Shown here in pieces: positions 1 to 7,405 of a DNA stretch of 18,416 nucleotides. The stretch is from positions 1 through 18,416 of the forward strand of contig DPKV01000147.1 in the NCBI GenBank assembly GCA_003542325.1, read 5' to 3'. A model generated the notes under the pieces. The model saw only the letters and a program-made list of their open reading frames with translations. It searched no databases and was not told the DNA's origin. Position 1 is the stretch's first letter; every line of letters starts with the position of its first letter. Position numbers and translations under genes: made by a program. Source of the DNA: Anaerolineaceae bacterium. Lineage in GTDB: Bacteria; Chloroflexota; Anaerolineae; Anaerolineales; Anaerolineaceae.

Positions 1-2
1 GG

Positions 3-1109
3 TATGATATGGGAGACGGCTGGGAACATGAAATTATCGTTGAAGAAAGCCAGAGCGAATCCGAGTTGGAGAAGCTTTCTCCAATCTGTATTTCAGGCAA
101 ACGAGCCTGTCCCCCGGAAGATGTTGGAGGGATTGGGGGGTATGCACATTTTTTGGAAGTCTTGAATGATCCTTCCCATGAGGAATATGAAGCCTATTTG
201 ACTTGGATAGGTGGTTCGTTTGATCCGGAAGAGTTTGATTTAGGATACGTTAACAGCCAACTGAAAACTTATCTAAAAGAGAGGGGGTTAGCACGAAAAT
301 CTCACTGGAGGGAAGAAGACAGATATTCATATCCTGTTTCCTTTAGCAGTCCCTGGACGGAAAATATAGACCACTCAGGGCATGAAGTCGCGGAATCGCT
401 GGCTCTTCGCCGTGATATGGTGACCCTGCTTGAATATCTTAAAGATAACCGTGTAAAGGGGACCGCCGCAAAAGGCAATTTCCCTCTGAAGCATATCCGG
501 GCGATGACCGGGCAGTTTGTAAATCCCCCTGAACTGGATCAGAAAATTGGGGAGAGAATCTATAAGTTGCGTACAGAAGATGAAGTGCCTTATCTTATGT
601 TTTTACATGTCCTGGCAAATGCGGCGGGGTTCATTTATGGCGGCGAAGGCCTGCCATGGGAAGTGACCGCGTTAGGCAATGAGTTTTTACAGAGAGATCC
701 ACTTGCCCAAACATGGTATTTGACCGCATATTGGCTCACCCGAATGAATTGGTATTGCCTTTATCCTTATGTTGAGGACGGTTTTATTGGCTTTGAAGAA
801 TTCATTCCTTTGGCCTATGAAATTGTCTTGAATCTGCCAGTATCAGAAAAGGTACCGATAGAATCCCTTGTAAATATGTTTGATGAAAAGGATCCTGATT
901 GGGTGACTCGACGGGACGGTAAGGATGACTACTATCGAAAATTATATTTTTTGTGGCATGTTTTACTCACCCCCTTTGATCATTTGGGGATTCTCCGACT
1001 TGTTGAGGACGAAGACAAGGATAGGAGGTTTGCTGTAGAAACTCAATTTATTTTTCCAGAATATGGGCAAACCCTAATCCGCTATTTTAATGCAAAGGAA
1101 TATTACTAA
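3..1109 (+). CDS. pRiA4b ORF-3-like protein with long C-terminal extension (5' partial)
   Basis: The reading frame is open to the left edge, and the two codons before the first ATG (position 9) read Tyr-Asp. These complete the family motif YD-x-GD-x-WEHEI, so the true start lies outside the window. Counting from the ATG at 9, residues 1 to about 80 match the plasmid pRiA4b ORF-3 family (PF07929): GDGWEHEI at 2-9, then CPPEDVGGIGGY at 34-45, and a tail ending in FDPEEFDL. This family is widespread, often near mobile or plasmid genes, and has no established biochemical role. Residues from about 90 to 366 are an extra region that I do not recognise, predicted helical and rich in Trp and Tyr. The gene looks more A+T-rich than trmI, which follows 12 bases after its stop. 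Family membership is confident; function is unknown. Confidence 0.8.
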   Translation, partial: YDMGDGWEHEIIVEESQSESELEKLSPICISGKRACPPEDVGGIGGYAHFLEVLNDPSHEEYEAYLTWIGGSFDPEEFDLGYVNSQLKTYLKERGLARKSHWREEDRYSYPVSFSSPWTENIDHSGHEVAESLALRRDMVTLLEYLKDNRVKGTAAKGNFPLKHIRAMTGQFVNPPELDQKIGERIYKLRTEDEVPYLMFLHVLANAAGFIYGGEGLPWEVTALGNEFLQRDPLAQTWYLTAYWLTRMNWYCLYPYVEDGFIGFEEFIPLAYEIVLNLPVSEKVPIESLVNMFDEKDPDWVTRRDGKDDYYRKLYFLWHVLLTPFDHLGILRLVEDEDKDRRFAVETQFIFPEYGQTLIRYFNAKEYY

Positions 1110-1114
1110 GGAGG
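1108..1114 (+). promoter_or_regulatory. ribosome binding site deciding the trmI start
   Basis: A full AAGGAGG overlaps the stop codon of the upstream gene. It lies 7 bases before a TTG at 1122 but only 1 base before the GTG at 1116. The TTG is therefore the better start for trmI. Confidence 0.7.
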
Positions 1115-1121
1115 CGTGCAT

Positions 1122-1925
1122 TTGGCCTGGAATAATTACGATGTCATTGCCCGGGATGGCGACATGGTCCAGCTTTTGGGAAAACGACACAAAAGTCATT
1201 TTATCCGGTTGAAAACCGGCGCAATCTTTCAAACCCATCGCGGCGAATTACAGCATGATGCGATGATCGGCAAGCCCTGGGGATCGCGGCTGGTCAGCCA
1301 CACCGGCAACCCCTTCTTCCTGATGCGGCCTGGCCTGTCGGATATTATCACGGAGATCAAGCGCAATACCCAAATCATGTATCCCAAGGATATCGGGTAT
1401 ATCGTGATGGTGATGGGGATCGGCCCGGGCGTGCATGTCCTGGAAGCGGGGACCGGTTCCGGGGCGCTGACCACCGCGTTTGCGTTCCTGGTGGGCGACA
1501 CGGGTAAAGTGACGTCGTATGAACAACGTGAGCAAATGCATAACCTGGCCCGCAATAATCTGCGCCGGGTGGACCTGCTGGATCGCGTCGACCTAAAGCT
1601 GGGGGACGTGCTGGACGGCTTTGAGGAACGTGATGTGGATGCGGTCTTCCTTGACCTGCCGAATCCCTACGATTACATTCCACAGGTGAAAGCGTCATTG
1701 AAATTGGGCGGTTTTCTGGGGATGATCCTGCCTACGACAAACCAGATCACGCGGACTTTGCCGGTATTAATGGAAAACAACTTCGCTTTTATAGAGGTTT
1801 GTGAGATTATGCTCCGTTACTACAAGCCTGATTGGGAACGCCTGCGGCCAACGGACCGGATGGTGGCGCATACGGGCTATCTCGTTTTTGGGCGTTCGGT
1901 CATGGAAACGCCGGTGATGGATTAG
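1122..1925 (+). CDS. trmI: tRNA (adenine-58-N1)-methyltransferase TrmI
   Basis: This enzyme transfers a methyl group from S-adenosylmethionine to N1 of adenine 58 in the tRNA T-loop, which stabilises tRNA. I chose TTG at 1122 (267 aa) because of the ribosome binding site spacing; GTG at 1116 is in frame and adds two residues. An N-terminal beta-rich domain (about 1-65) precedes a Rossmann methyltransferase domain. Visible landmarks are MYPKDIGYI at 86-94, SAM-binding motif I EAGTGSG at 108-114, the acidic residue E134 at the end of strand 2, and the motif FLDLPNPY at 176-183, which matches the FLD-x-P-x-PW/Y of the TrmI family. The length is normal for bacterial and archaeal TrmI. It is probably cotranscribed with the pRiA4b-like gene upstream and the zinc-ribbon gene 21 bases downstream. 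Confidence 0.93.
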   Translation: MAWNNYDVIARDGDMVQLLGKRHKSHFIRLKTGAIFQTHRGELQHDAMIGKPWGSRLVSHTGNPFFLMRPGLSDIITEIKRNTQIMYPKDIGYIVMVMGIGPGVHVLEAGTGSGALTTAFAFLVGDTGKVTSYEQREQMHNLARNNLRRVDLLDRVDLKLGDVLDGFEERDVDAVFLDLPNPYDYIPQVKASLKLGGFLGMILPTTNQITRTLPVLMENNFAFIEVCEIMLRYYKPDWERLRPTDRMVAHTGYLVFGRSVMETPVMD

Positions 1926-1946
1926 TGCTGGAGAAAGACGAAGCGG

Positions 1947-2504
1947 ATGTTTAGAAGGAGACTCATTGGAAGGTGGCCGGGACGGCCAGGGGGTCGAGTG
2001 GAAATGTTGTTGAGCCAGGCGCATCGATTGATGGCAGCGGGTGAGTTTATCGAGGCAGGGGCTATCTTTGAGCGGTTGGCACGGGGAGCTGTCGAACGGG
2101 AGATTCCCCGCGCACCATTCCTGTTTGTTCAGGCAGGAAAAGCGTATCTGGAGGGAGGCGAAAAACCCAAAGGATTCACGCTGGTCAAGCATGGGTTAAA
2201 AATGCTGGCGGATGCAGGCCGGTGGGGTGAACTTTACCGGTTGGGACACCGCACCCTGGCTGTTTTGGAGGAGAAGGGCTTCACGGAAGAGAGTGCCCGC
2301 TTGGCAGCCTGGCTGGAAGAAATCCTGCCGGAAAGATCAGAACGAGCCACTGCGATAAGACTACAAGATAAAACCAAACATGCCGTCCTGCCCACGGCAT
2401 GCCCGACCTGCGGCGGACCGGTCGACCCGGCGGTAGTCACCTGGCGGGATGACGTCACAGCGGAATGCCTTTTCTGTGGGAGCATGGTCCGCGCCGAAGC
2501 TTGA
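1947..2504 (+). CDS. hypothetical protein: helical repeats plus C-terminal zinc ribbon
   Basis: I do not recognise a named family. Residues about 20-130 look like helical hairpins of TPR type (AHRLMAAGEFIEAGAIFERLA at the start is typical). The C-terminus carries two CxxC pairs, C152/C155 (CPTCG) and C174/C177 (CLFCG), spaced as in a zinc ribbon. The start is uncertain. ATG 1947 gives 185 aa with a basic Arg/Gly-rich N-terminus and only a weak ribosome binding site. GTG 1998 or ATG 2004, preceded by AGGGGGT at 1988-1994, would remove about 17-19 residues and begin exactly at the repeat region. It follows trmI by 21 bases, so it is likely in the same transcript. The pairing of helical repeats with a zinc ribbon suggests a scaffold or adaptor, which is inference only. 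Its stop codon forms part of the nudL promoter. Confidence 0.7.
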   Translation: MFRRRLIGRWPGRPGGRVEMLLSQAHRLMAAGEFIEAGAIFERLARGAVEREIPRAPFLFVQAGKAYLEGGEKPKGFTLVKHGLKMLADAGRWGELYRLGHRTLAVLEEKGFTEESARLAAWLEEILPERSERATAIRLQDKTKHAVLPTACPTCGGPVDPAVVTWRDDVTAECLFCGSMVRAEA

Positions 2505-2510
2505 TATAAT
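2502..2510 (+). promoter_or_regulatory. extended -10 promoter of nudL
   Basis: The bases TGATATAAT match the extended -10 consensus TGnTATAAT exactly. The TG is part of the TGA stop codon of the upstream gene. I see no good -35 box, which extended -10 promoters do not need. The expected transcription start, about 7 bases downstream, falls at or next to the ATG at 2518, so the mRNA would have almost no leader. Confidence 0.55.
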
Positions 2511-2517
2511 CAGTGGC

Positions 2518-3123
2518 ATGTTGTCCATTACCGGTAAGCAAATCAAACAAGCTCTGGCTAATACTGAATCAATTCAGCGAAACCGTTTCCCAAAATTACT
2601 CAATCCGCAAGACCTCGAACGTTATCGCCCTTCAGCGGTTATCCTGCCGCTCATCAAAATTGAGGGTGAGTGGCATTTACTCTTTACGCACCGTTCACCC
2701 AGGCTGATTGAACACAGCGGCCAGGTTTCCTTCCCCGGCGGCGCAAAGGATCAGGGTGACAAATCGTTGGAGGAAACCGCTCTGCGGGAGATGCAGGAAG
2801 AGATCGGGGTGCTTCCGCAGGATGTTGCAGTTTTCGGGAGTCTGGGAGAGATGCCCGTGATCACGGGGTATCTTGTGAAAGTGTATGTTGGACAAATTCC
2901 CTGGCCCTATACATTAACGATTAACCACGATGAAGTCGAAAGCGTTTTCACTATTCCCCTGCGTTGGCTGGCTGACCCGGGTCATCGTATGACTCGCTAT
3001 CGCAATTATGCCGGACGGGAGATCCCGGTGATTTTCTTTGATCTCTATGAGGGTTATCAATTATGGGGTGCCAGCGCGGAGATGACGGTGGCTTTGTTGG
3101 AAGTTCTGAAACTATCTTCTTGA
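2518..3123 (+). CDS. nudL: Nudix hydrolase, CoA pyrophosphatase type (NudL-like)
   Basis: Enzymes of this group split coenzyme A and its derivatives into 3',5'-ADP and 4'-phosphopantetheine (known for the family). With the ATG at 2518 the protein has 201 aa. The NuCoA signature is clear at about 54-75: LLFTHR, then HSGQVSFPGG at 66-75. The Nudix box follows, with the metal-binding core REMQEEIG at 90-97. The spacing between the glycine and REMQEE has the extra residue typical of the NudL branch. A C-terminal WGASAEM (183-189) is also family-typical. An in-frame ATG at 2449 would add 23 residues inside the upstream gene and is unlikely. There is no ribosome binding site before 2518, but an extended -10 box sits 7 bases upstream, which suggests leaderless translation. 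The gene ends facing rplY across a shared terminator. Confidence 0.88.
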   Translation: MLSITGKQIKQALANTESIQRNRFPKLLNPQDLERYRPSAVILPLIKIEGEWHLLFTHRSPRLIEHSGQVSFPGGAKDQGDKSLEETALREMQEEIGVLPQDVAVFGSLGEMPVITGYLVKVYVGQIPWPYTLTINHDEVESVFTIPLRWLADPGHRMTRYRNYAGREIPVIFFDLYEGYQLWGASAEMTVALLEVLKLSS

Positions 3124-3162
3124 CCCCAAGTATTTGAATAAAGGGTCATTGATTAATAAAAC

Positions 3163-3196
3163 AAAATCCCGGAGGATATGCTCCTTCCGGGATTTT
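3163..3196. terminator. bidirectional terminator between nudL and rplY
   Basis: AAAATCCCGGA (3163-3173) pairs perfectly with TCCGGGATTTT (3186-3196), and one G-T and one G-C pair extend the stem inward. A-runs and T-runs flank the G+C-rich core, so the hairpin can act in both directions, as fits the convergent genes. Confidence 0.88.
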
Positions 3197-3221
3197 ATTA
3201 TCAGTTCTGTCGGGGAGAGAA

Positions 3222-3899
3222 CTAATCCTCTTCCTCTTCTTCCTGTTTGCCTTTTTCGATCACTTCAGGTTCTGCATCCTCTTCGAGGAGTTCGTCCAGT
3301 TCGCTTTCTTCCTCTTCCGGTTCTTCTTCCCTCGCAACGTGTGTTACGCCAGCGATTAATTCATCCGGATCGCTGAGGATTTCAACGGCATCAGACAGGA
3401 CCAGGTCTTTGACGAAAATGGCGCTGTCTATGTCGACCAGGAGAGTTGCGTCCACTTCAATGCGTTCGGGCATGTCTTGGGGAAGGCATTCGATCATCAA
3501 CTCGGAGATACCGGTGACGACCACACCTAACATATTGGTCTCAGCAGGGGCCTGACCGATCAGTTCGATCGGGACGGCGGTCTGCAGTTTCTCGGTCAGC
3601 GAGACGGCCATGAAGTCGATATGGCGGAGCGTGCCGTAGATGATGTCCTTTTGGACCTCACGAACCACGACAGGATATTCCTTGCCTTCGACATTAACGG
3701 TCACCAAACTTGAACCTGTCAGGAGGTTGATGATTTTAGAGGCATCATGCAGATCGAGCTGGATCATAACAGGGTCAATGTGGGATGTGCCCAGTTTCCC
3801 GTAGATGATCCCGGGGAGCAATCCCTGGCGGCGGAGTTGGCCAACCTGTTTGCCTTTAATAGTTCGTTTTTGGGCGGTCAATACGATTTTTTCAGTCAT
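3222..3899 (-). CDS. rplY: 50S ribosomal protein L25 (CTC/TL5 form)
   Basis: L25 binds 5S rRNA in the large ribosomal subunit. At 225 aa this is the long, two-domain CTC form. The N-terminal 5S-rRNA-binding domain (about 1-90) begins with the typical pattern of basic residues and LRRQGLLPGIIYG at 22-34. The C-terminal TL5 domain (about 95-190) includes HIDFMAVS and VPIEL. The last about 35 residues are strongly acidic (Glu/Asp runs), a feature often seen in long bacterial L25. The ATG at 3899 is preceded by an AAGGA ribosome binding site. A clear sigma-70-like promoter lies upstream (4029-4001), giving a leader of about 95 bases. It is not next to pth, its usual neighbour in many bacteria. 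Confidence 0.93.
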   Translation of the reverse strand: MTEKIVLTAQKRTIKGKQVGQLRRQGLLPGIIYGKLGTSHIDPVMIQLDLHDASKIINLLTGSSLVTVNVEGKEYPVVVREVQKDIIYGTLRHIDFMAVSLTEKLQTAVPIELIGQAPAETNMLGVVVTGISELMIECLPQDMPERIEVDATLLVDIDSAIFVKDLVLSDAVEILSDPDELIAGVTHVAREEEPEEEESELDELLEEDAEPEVIEKGKQEEEEED

Positions 3900-4000
3900 T
3901 CTTCCATCCTTCGAGCGCCTCTCACCCCTTCATTCCGGGGGTTACCTTCACTCTCTGATAAGTTGGGGTTCATTGCTGGATAATCAACCAGCGAACCTGA

Positions 4001-4029
4001 ATTTTATCCGGTTATGGGGGGAGCGTCAA
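4001..4029 (-). promoter_or_regulatory. sigma-70-like promoter of rplY
   Basis: Read on the minus strand, TTGACG (4029-4024) and TAAAAT (4006-4001) are separated by exactly 17 bp. The predicted start is near 3994, about 95 bases before the rplY ATG. Confidence 0.65.
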
Positions 4030-4140
4030 GCGCAAATGGATATGTTAAAGAGTGTGGGTGGGCTGAAATTCACAATGGGTGAATTCTCATTGGCGATCGG
4101 ATTTCGCTTTGATCAGCAGGTGTGAGGGAAACCAGTTTCA

Positions 4141-4170
4141 TGGACTGGCGATCTTATTATGGTGTAAAAT
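4141..4170 (+). promoter_or_regulatory. likely promoter of the GH57 gene
   Basis: A TAAAAT -10 box (4165-4170) lies 18 bp downstream of TGGACT (4141-4146), which matches the -35 consensus at four of six positions. The -10 has the same form as those of rplY and the GlyA-GcvT gene. The leader would be about 43 bases. Confidence 0.45.
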
Positions 4171-4219
4171 CGGGTATATCTAATTGGGAAATCAATCATC
4201 ATATACAGGATGGAGAGCT

Positions 4220-7200
4220 ATGAAAACGCTTGCGAAAGTCCTCACCTTATTTATCGCTTTTAGCTTGCTGTTCACGTCACTGGTCGCCTGCCAGACGACC
4301 CCAACCCCGACCCAGGAGGAAACGCTTCCACCGGAGGAAACTCAGGTGGTGGAAGCAACCACTGAGCCGGAGCCGGACCTGGCGAATGACGTCCTTTACG
4401 TCAACCTGACCTGGCACCAGCACCAACCCCTTTATTATAAAAACGAGGATGGGTTTTACACTCGGCCCTGGGTGCGCGCTCATGCGACCAAGGATTACCT
4501 CGATATGGCCCAGAAAGTGGCTGAATACCCGGATGTGCATGTGACCTTTAATATCACGCCATCCCTGATCCGTCAGATCAATGACCTGGCAAGCGGTGCG
4601 AAGGATATCTACTGGACATTGGCGGAAAAACCCGCCTCTGAACTGACGGACGCGGAAAAACAATTCATTCTGGAACGCTTCTTTGATGCGAACTGGACGA
4701 ATGTCATTCCTTTGTTCCCGCGTTATCTGGAACTGCTTGACCTGCGCGGGGGAACGACGACTTCCGCAATTCAGAAAGCTATGGAAGTCTATACCGAACA
4801 GGATTTCATGGATTTACAGGTCTGGTTCAACCTGGCCTGGTTTGATCCGGCTTTCCTGGCTGAAGAGCCTTTGGCTTCACTGGTCGCAAAGGGAGAGGGC
4901 TTCACGCAGGAGGATAAAGCTATTCTCTTTGGCGAAGTTGAAACCATCTTGCAGGAGGTCATTCCCTATCACGCTGCCCTCCAGCAGACCGGGCAGATTG
5001 AAGTGACCACGACGCCTTACGCGCACCCGATCCTGCCGTTGATCTATGACAACCAGCTTGCGTTGGTGGGGAACCCCAGCGCGATCATGCCGGACTATTC
5101 TTTCGCTTATCCTCAGGATGCGGAAGCCCACCTGGCGATCAGTGTGGAGATGTACGAGGAAAACTTCGGACAGCCGGTGCGCGGCCTCTGGCCCGGCGAG
5201 GGTTCTGTCGCCCAGGCGATAGTGCCCCTTGTGGTTGAAGCAGGTTATTCCGTAATGCAAACCGGTGAGCCCGTCCTGGCGAAGTCATTGGGGATCGGGT
5301 CCTTTACCCGTGATTCGGAGGGTTTTGTTCAGGAAGCGGATTTACTCTACCGCCCATACTATGTCACCGATGACGATGGCAACCAGGTCGCCATGTTCTT
5401 CCGCGATGGCGTCCTTTCCGATAACATCGGTTTCGTTTACGCCAGCATGAGCGGGGAAGAAGGCGCAGCGGACCTGATCGGCAAACTGGAAGAGATCCAG
5501 GCCCGGTTCGTGGCAGAGGGGATTGAAGGCCCCCATATCGTCAGCATCATTCTGGATGGTGAGAATGCCTGGGAGAGTTATCCCAATGACGGGAATGATT
5601 TCTTCCATGCGCTTTATCAGGGTTTCACCGACAGCGAAGTCCTGCAGACCGTGACCCCTTCGGAATATCTTGAAATGTTCCCCGAGCAGGAAACTATTGA
5701 CGAACTCTTCCCGGGTGCCTGGTTCAGCGCCAATTACGACACCTGGATCGGCGAAACGGAAGAAGCGATTGCCTGGGATTACCTGGCCCGGGTCCGGGCA
5801 GACCTGGCCGCCTACGAGACCGGCGAAAAGGAGACAACACCCGAAGCCCTGGCGGAAGCCTTTGACTTCATGTATCTCGCAGAGGGTTCGGACTGGTTCT
5901 GGTGGTATGGCACAGACCAGGATTCCGGTCAGGACAGCTATTTTGATGAAGGATTCCGGGCTTTACTGGCCGGTGTGTACACCTCGCTGGGTGAAGATGT
6001 GCCCCGGTTTGTATCTGCCCCGATCATTCAATCCTCACCGGCAAGGGCATCCGACGGCTTCCTATCCGTTTCGACACCCGTAATTGATGGTGAGGATGAT
6101 GATGCCTGGGATACGGGAAGTTTTTACCGGATCACTGCTGACGATAATTTCCAGGGATTGCGGTTGACATTGGATAGTGAAAATCTTTACCTACGTTTGG
6201 ATAATAAAGTAAACCTTGCCGGGACTCGGATTGAAATTTACTTCTTCGTTCCCGGTGCAGAAAGCGCCGCTCTGGCTTTCGCCAAGGGGACAGATCAGCT
6301 CCTGGGATTCAACGCCAATAAACTAATCGTCTGGGACGGTGGCACCACGGTGGATCTCTACGAGGTTGATGGAGACGATTGGGCTTTGGTTACTTCAAAT
6401 GTCGGTCCGATCGCACTCGGCACAGAGATCATCGAAGTCGCTGTTCCCCTGGAAAGCCTTGGCGCTTTCTCGGCAGGTGACGCCCTGCGTTTACGGGTGA
6501 TGACGCAGCCAATTGGGCAAATATATCCTGTGGCTGGCGTGGCTGAACTGATCTTCCCGGATTTGGGTGAAGTGACTTCAGTACTCGACATTGAAGACCC
6601 GCAGGGTGACGATAACGGACCCGGCACCTATACCTATCCGGAGGATGCCGTCTTTACGGAATCGGTCTATGACGCGCAGTCCTTCACCGTCGGGTATACC
6701 GATGAGAATCTGGTCCTGACGATAGGGTTCCCGGTTTCAATTGAAAACCCATGGAATTCGGCCATTGGCCTCTCCATCCAGACGGTGGATGTTTATATTG
6801 ACACCGATCCCGGCGCTGGCACCGGTGCAAGGCTGCTCCTGCCAGGTCGGAATGCTGCTTTGGAAGAAGGCTATGGCTGGGAGTACGCGGTTTGGGCTGA
6901 GGGTTGGACCTCCCAGGTTATCCAGGCTGACCCGGACACACTTGAGCCAAAAGAATATTCTGAAGCGACCAGCGGCCTGAAGGTCTTCGTGGACACAGCC
7001 CGGAATGCGATCGTGATCCGGGTTCCGTTGACATTCCTGCCGGAAGGCGACCCGGCGACCTGGGGTTATGCCGCAGCCGTTCTGGGGCAGGAAGGCTATC
7101 CTGCTGAAGGCGTGTGGCGGGTCAGGAATGTATCCACCGAGGCTGCTCAATGGTTGTTTGGCGGCGCACCGGCGGATATCAACCACACCCGCATCATCGA

Positions 7201-7327
7201 CCTGCTGTTGCCGGCAGGCAGTGACCCCGACCAGGCTGCAATCCTTTCAGGATACACCAGTGCGACGGGTTCGTTGGATGCGCTGAGCGCGGATGATTAT
7301 GCCCAGATCCCGATGCTGCTGCCATGA
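4220..7327 (+). CDS. secreted lipoprotein glycoside hydrolase family 57, amylopullulanase-like
   Basis: GH57 enzymes cut or transfer alpha-glucans. The ATG at 4220 gives 1035 aa with a lipoprotein signal peptide: basic start, hydrophobic core, lipobox LVAC and lipidated C24, followed by a Thr/Pro/Glu-rich linker. A TTG at 4184 in frame would bury the signal and is rejected. Conserved GH57 regions are visible: HQHQP at 66-70; GLWPGEGS at 322-329, with the expected nucleophile E327; DGENAWE at 446-452, with the expected acid/base D446; and AEGSDWFWWYG at 554-564. The last three match the amylopullulanase branch rather than branching enzyme or 4-alpha-glucanotransferase. Two C-terminal beta-sandwich regions follow: a CBM9/DOMON-like one from about 620 (VIDGEDDDAWD), and a glucodextranase-C-like one from about 785 (DPQGDDNGPGTYTYP). 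It probably acts on the cell surface on starch or pullulan. No transporter genes adjoin it. Substrate is inferred. Confidence 0.9.
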   Translation: MKTLAKVLTLFIAFSLLFTSLVACQTTPTPTQEETLPPEETQVVEATTEPEPDLANDVLYVNLTWHQHQPLYYKNEDGFYTRPWVRAHATKDYLDMAQKVAEYPDVHVTFNITPSLIRQINDLASGAKDIYWTLAEKPASELTDAEKQFILERFFDANWTNVIPLFPRYLELLDLRGGTTTSAIQKAMEVYTEQDFMDLQVWFNLAWFDPAFLAEEPLASLVAKGEGFTQEDKAILFGEVETILQEVIPYHAALQQTGQIEVTTTPYAHPILPLIYDNQLALVGNPSAIMPDYSFAYPQDAEAHLAISVEMYEENFGQPVRGLWPGEGSVAQAIVPLVVEAGYSVMQTGEPVLAKSLGIGSFTRDSEGFVQEADLLYRPYYVTDDDGNQVAMFFRDGVLSDNIGFVYASMSGEEGAADLIGKLEEIQARFVAEGIEGPHIVSIILDGENAWESYPNDGNDFFHALYQGFTDSEVLQTVTPSEYLEMFPEQETIDELFPGAWFSANYDTWIGETEEAIAWDYLARVRADLAAYETGEKETTPEALAEAFDFMYLAEGSDWFWWYGTDQDSGQDSYFDEGFRALLAGVYTSLGEDVPRFVSAPIIQSSPARASDGFLSVSTPVIDGEDDDAWDTGSFYRITADDNFQGLRLTLDSENLYLRLDNKVNLAGTRIEIYFFVPGAESAALAFAKGTDQLLGFNANKLIVWDGGTTVDLYEVDGDDWALVTSNVGPIALGTEIIEVAVPLESLGAFSAGDALRLRVMTQPIGQIYPVAGVAELIFPDLGEVTSVLDIEDPQGDDNGPGTYTYPEDAVFTESVYDAQSFTVGYTDENLVLTIGFPVSIENPWNSAIGLSIQTVDVYIDTDPGAGTGARLLLPGRNAALEEGYGWEYAVWAEGWTSQVIQADPDTLEPKEYSEATSGLKVFVDTARNAIVIRVPLTFLPEGDPATWGYAAAVLGQEGYPAEGVWRVRNVSTEAAQWLFGGAPADINHTRIIDLLLPAGSDPDQAAILSGYTSATGSLDALSADDYAQIPMLLP

Positions 7328-7368
7328 ACGGACATTTGAGGTAAAATATTAGGCCCTCACAACGATAT

Positions 7369-7390
7369 GGGCGGTACTTTTGTACCGCCC
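7369..7390 (+). repeat. perfect 9-bp inverted repeat before the nucleoside kinase gene
   Basis: GGGCGGTAC and GTACCGCCC flank a TTTT loop. There is no T-run after the stem, so it is a poor classical terminator for the GH57 gene. It ends 15 bases before the ATG at 7406, so it could be a leader hairpin or an operator. A TAAAAT sequence lies upstream at 7342-7347 without a clear -35 box. Confidence 0.7.
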
Positions 7391-7405
7391 TGAAAGAAAA
7401 TTGAC

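Larger units (their letters stand above)
3900..4219. other. divergent intergenic region between rplY and the GH57 gene
   Basis: This stretch of about 320 bases holds no convincing gene. It contains the rplY promoter on the minus strand and a likely promoter for the GH57 gene on the plus strand. The rplY leader (about 3900-3994) contains short complementary C-rich and G-rich tracts, but I cannot make a convincing regulatory fold from them. A short open frame from about 3805 to 4125 overlaps rplY and has no recognisable product. Confidence 0.6.

Noticed and set aside
1229..1698. Several antisense open frames of about 100 codons inside trmI
   Set aside because: They are rich in Pro, Arg and His as expected for the reverse frames of a G+C-rich gene, and have no recognisable motifs.
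2449..2517. Upstream ATG for nudL
   Set aside because: It lies inside the preceding gene, has no ribosome binding site, and the added residues are not part of the Nudix family.
3134..3376. An 80-codon plus-strand open frame after nudL
   Set aside because: It begins before the terminator hairpin and runs into the reverse strand of rplY; its sequence is low-complexity.
6737..7186. Antisense open frame of 149 codons in the GH57 gene
   Set aside because: It is a shadow of the real coding frame, without ribosome binding site or family match.
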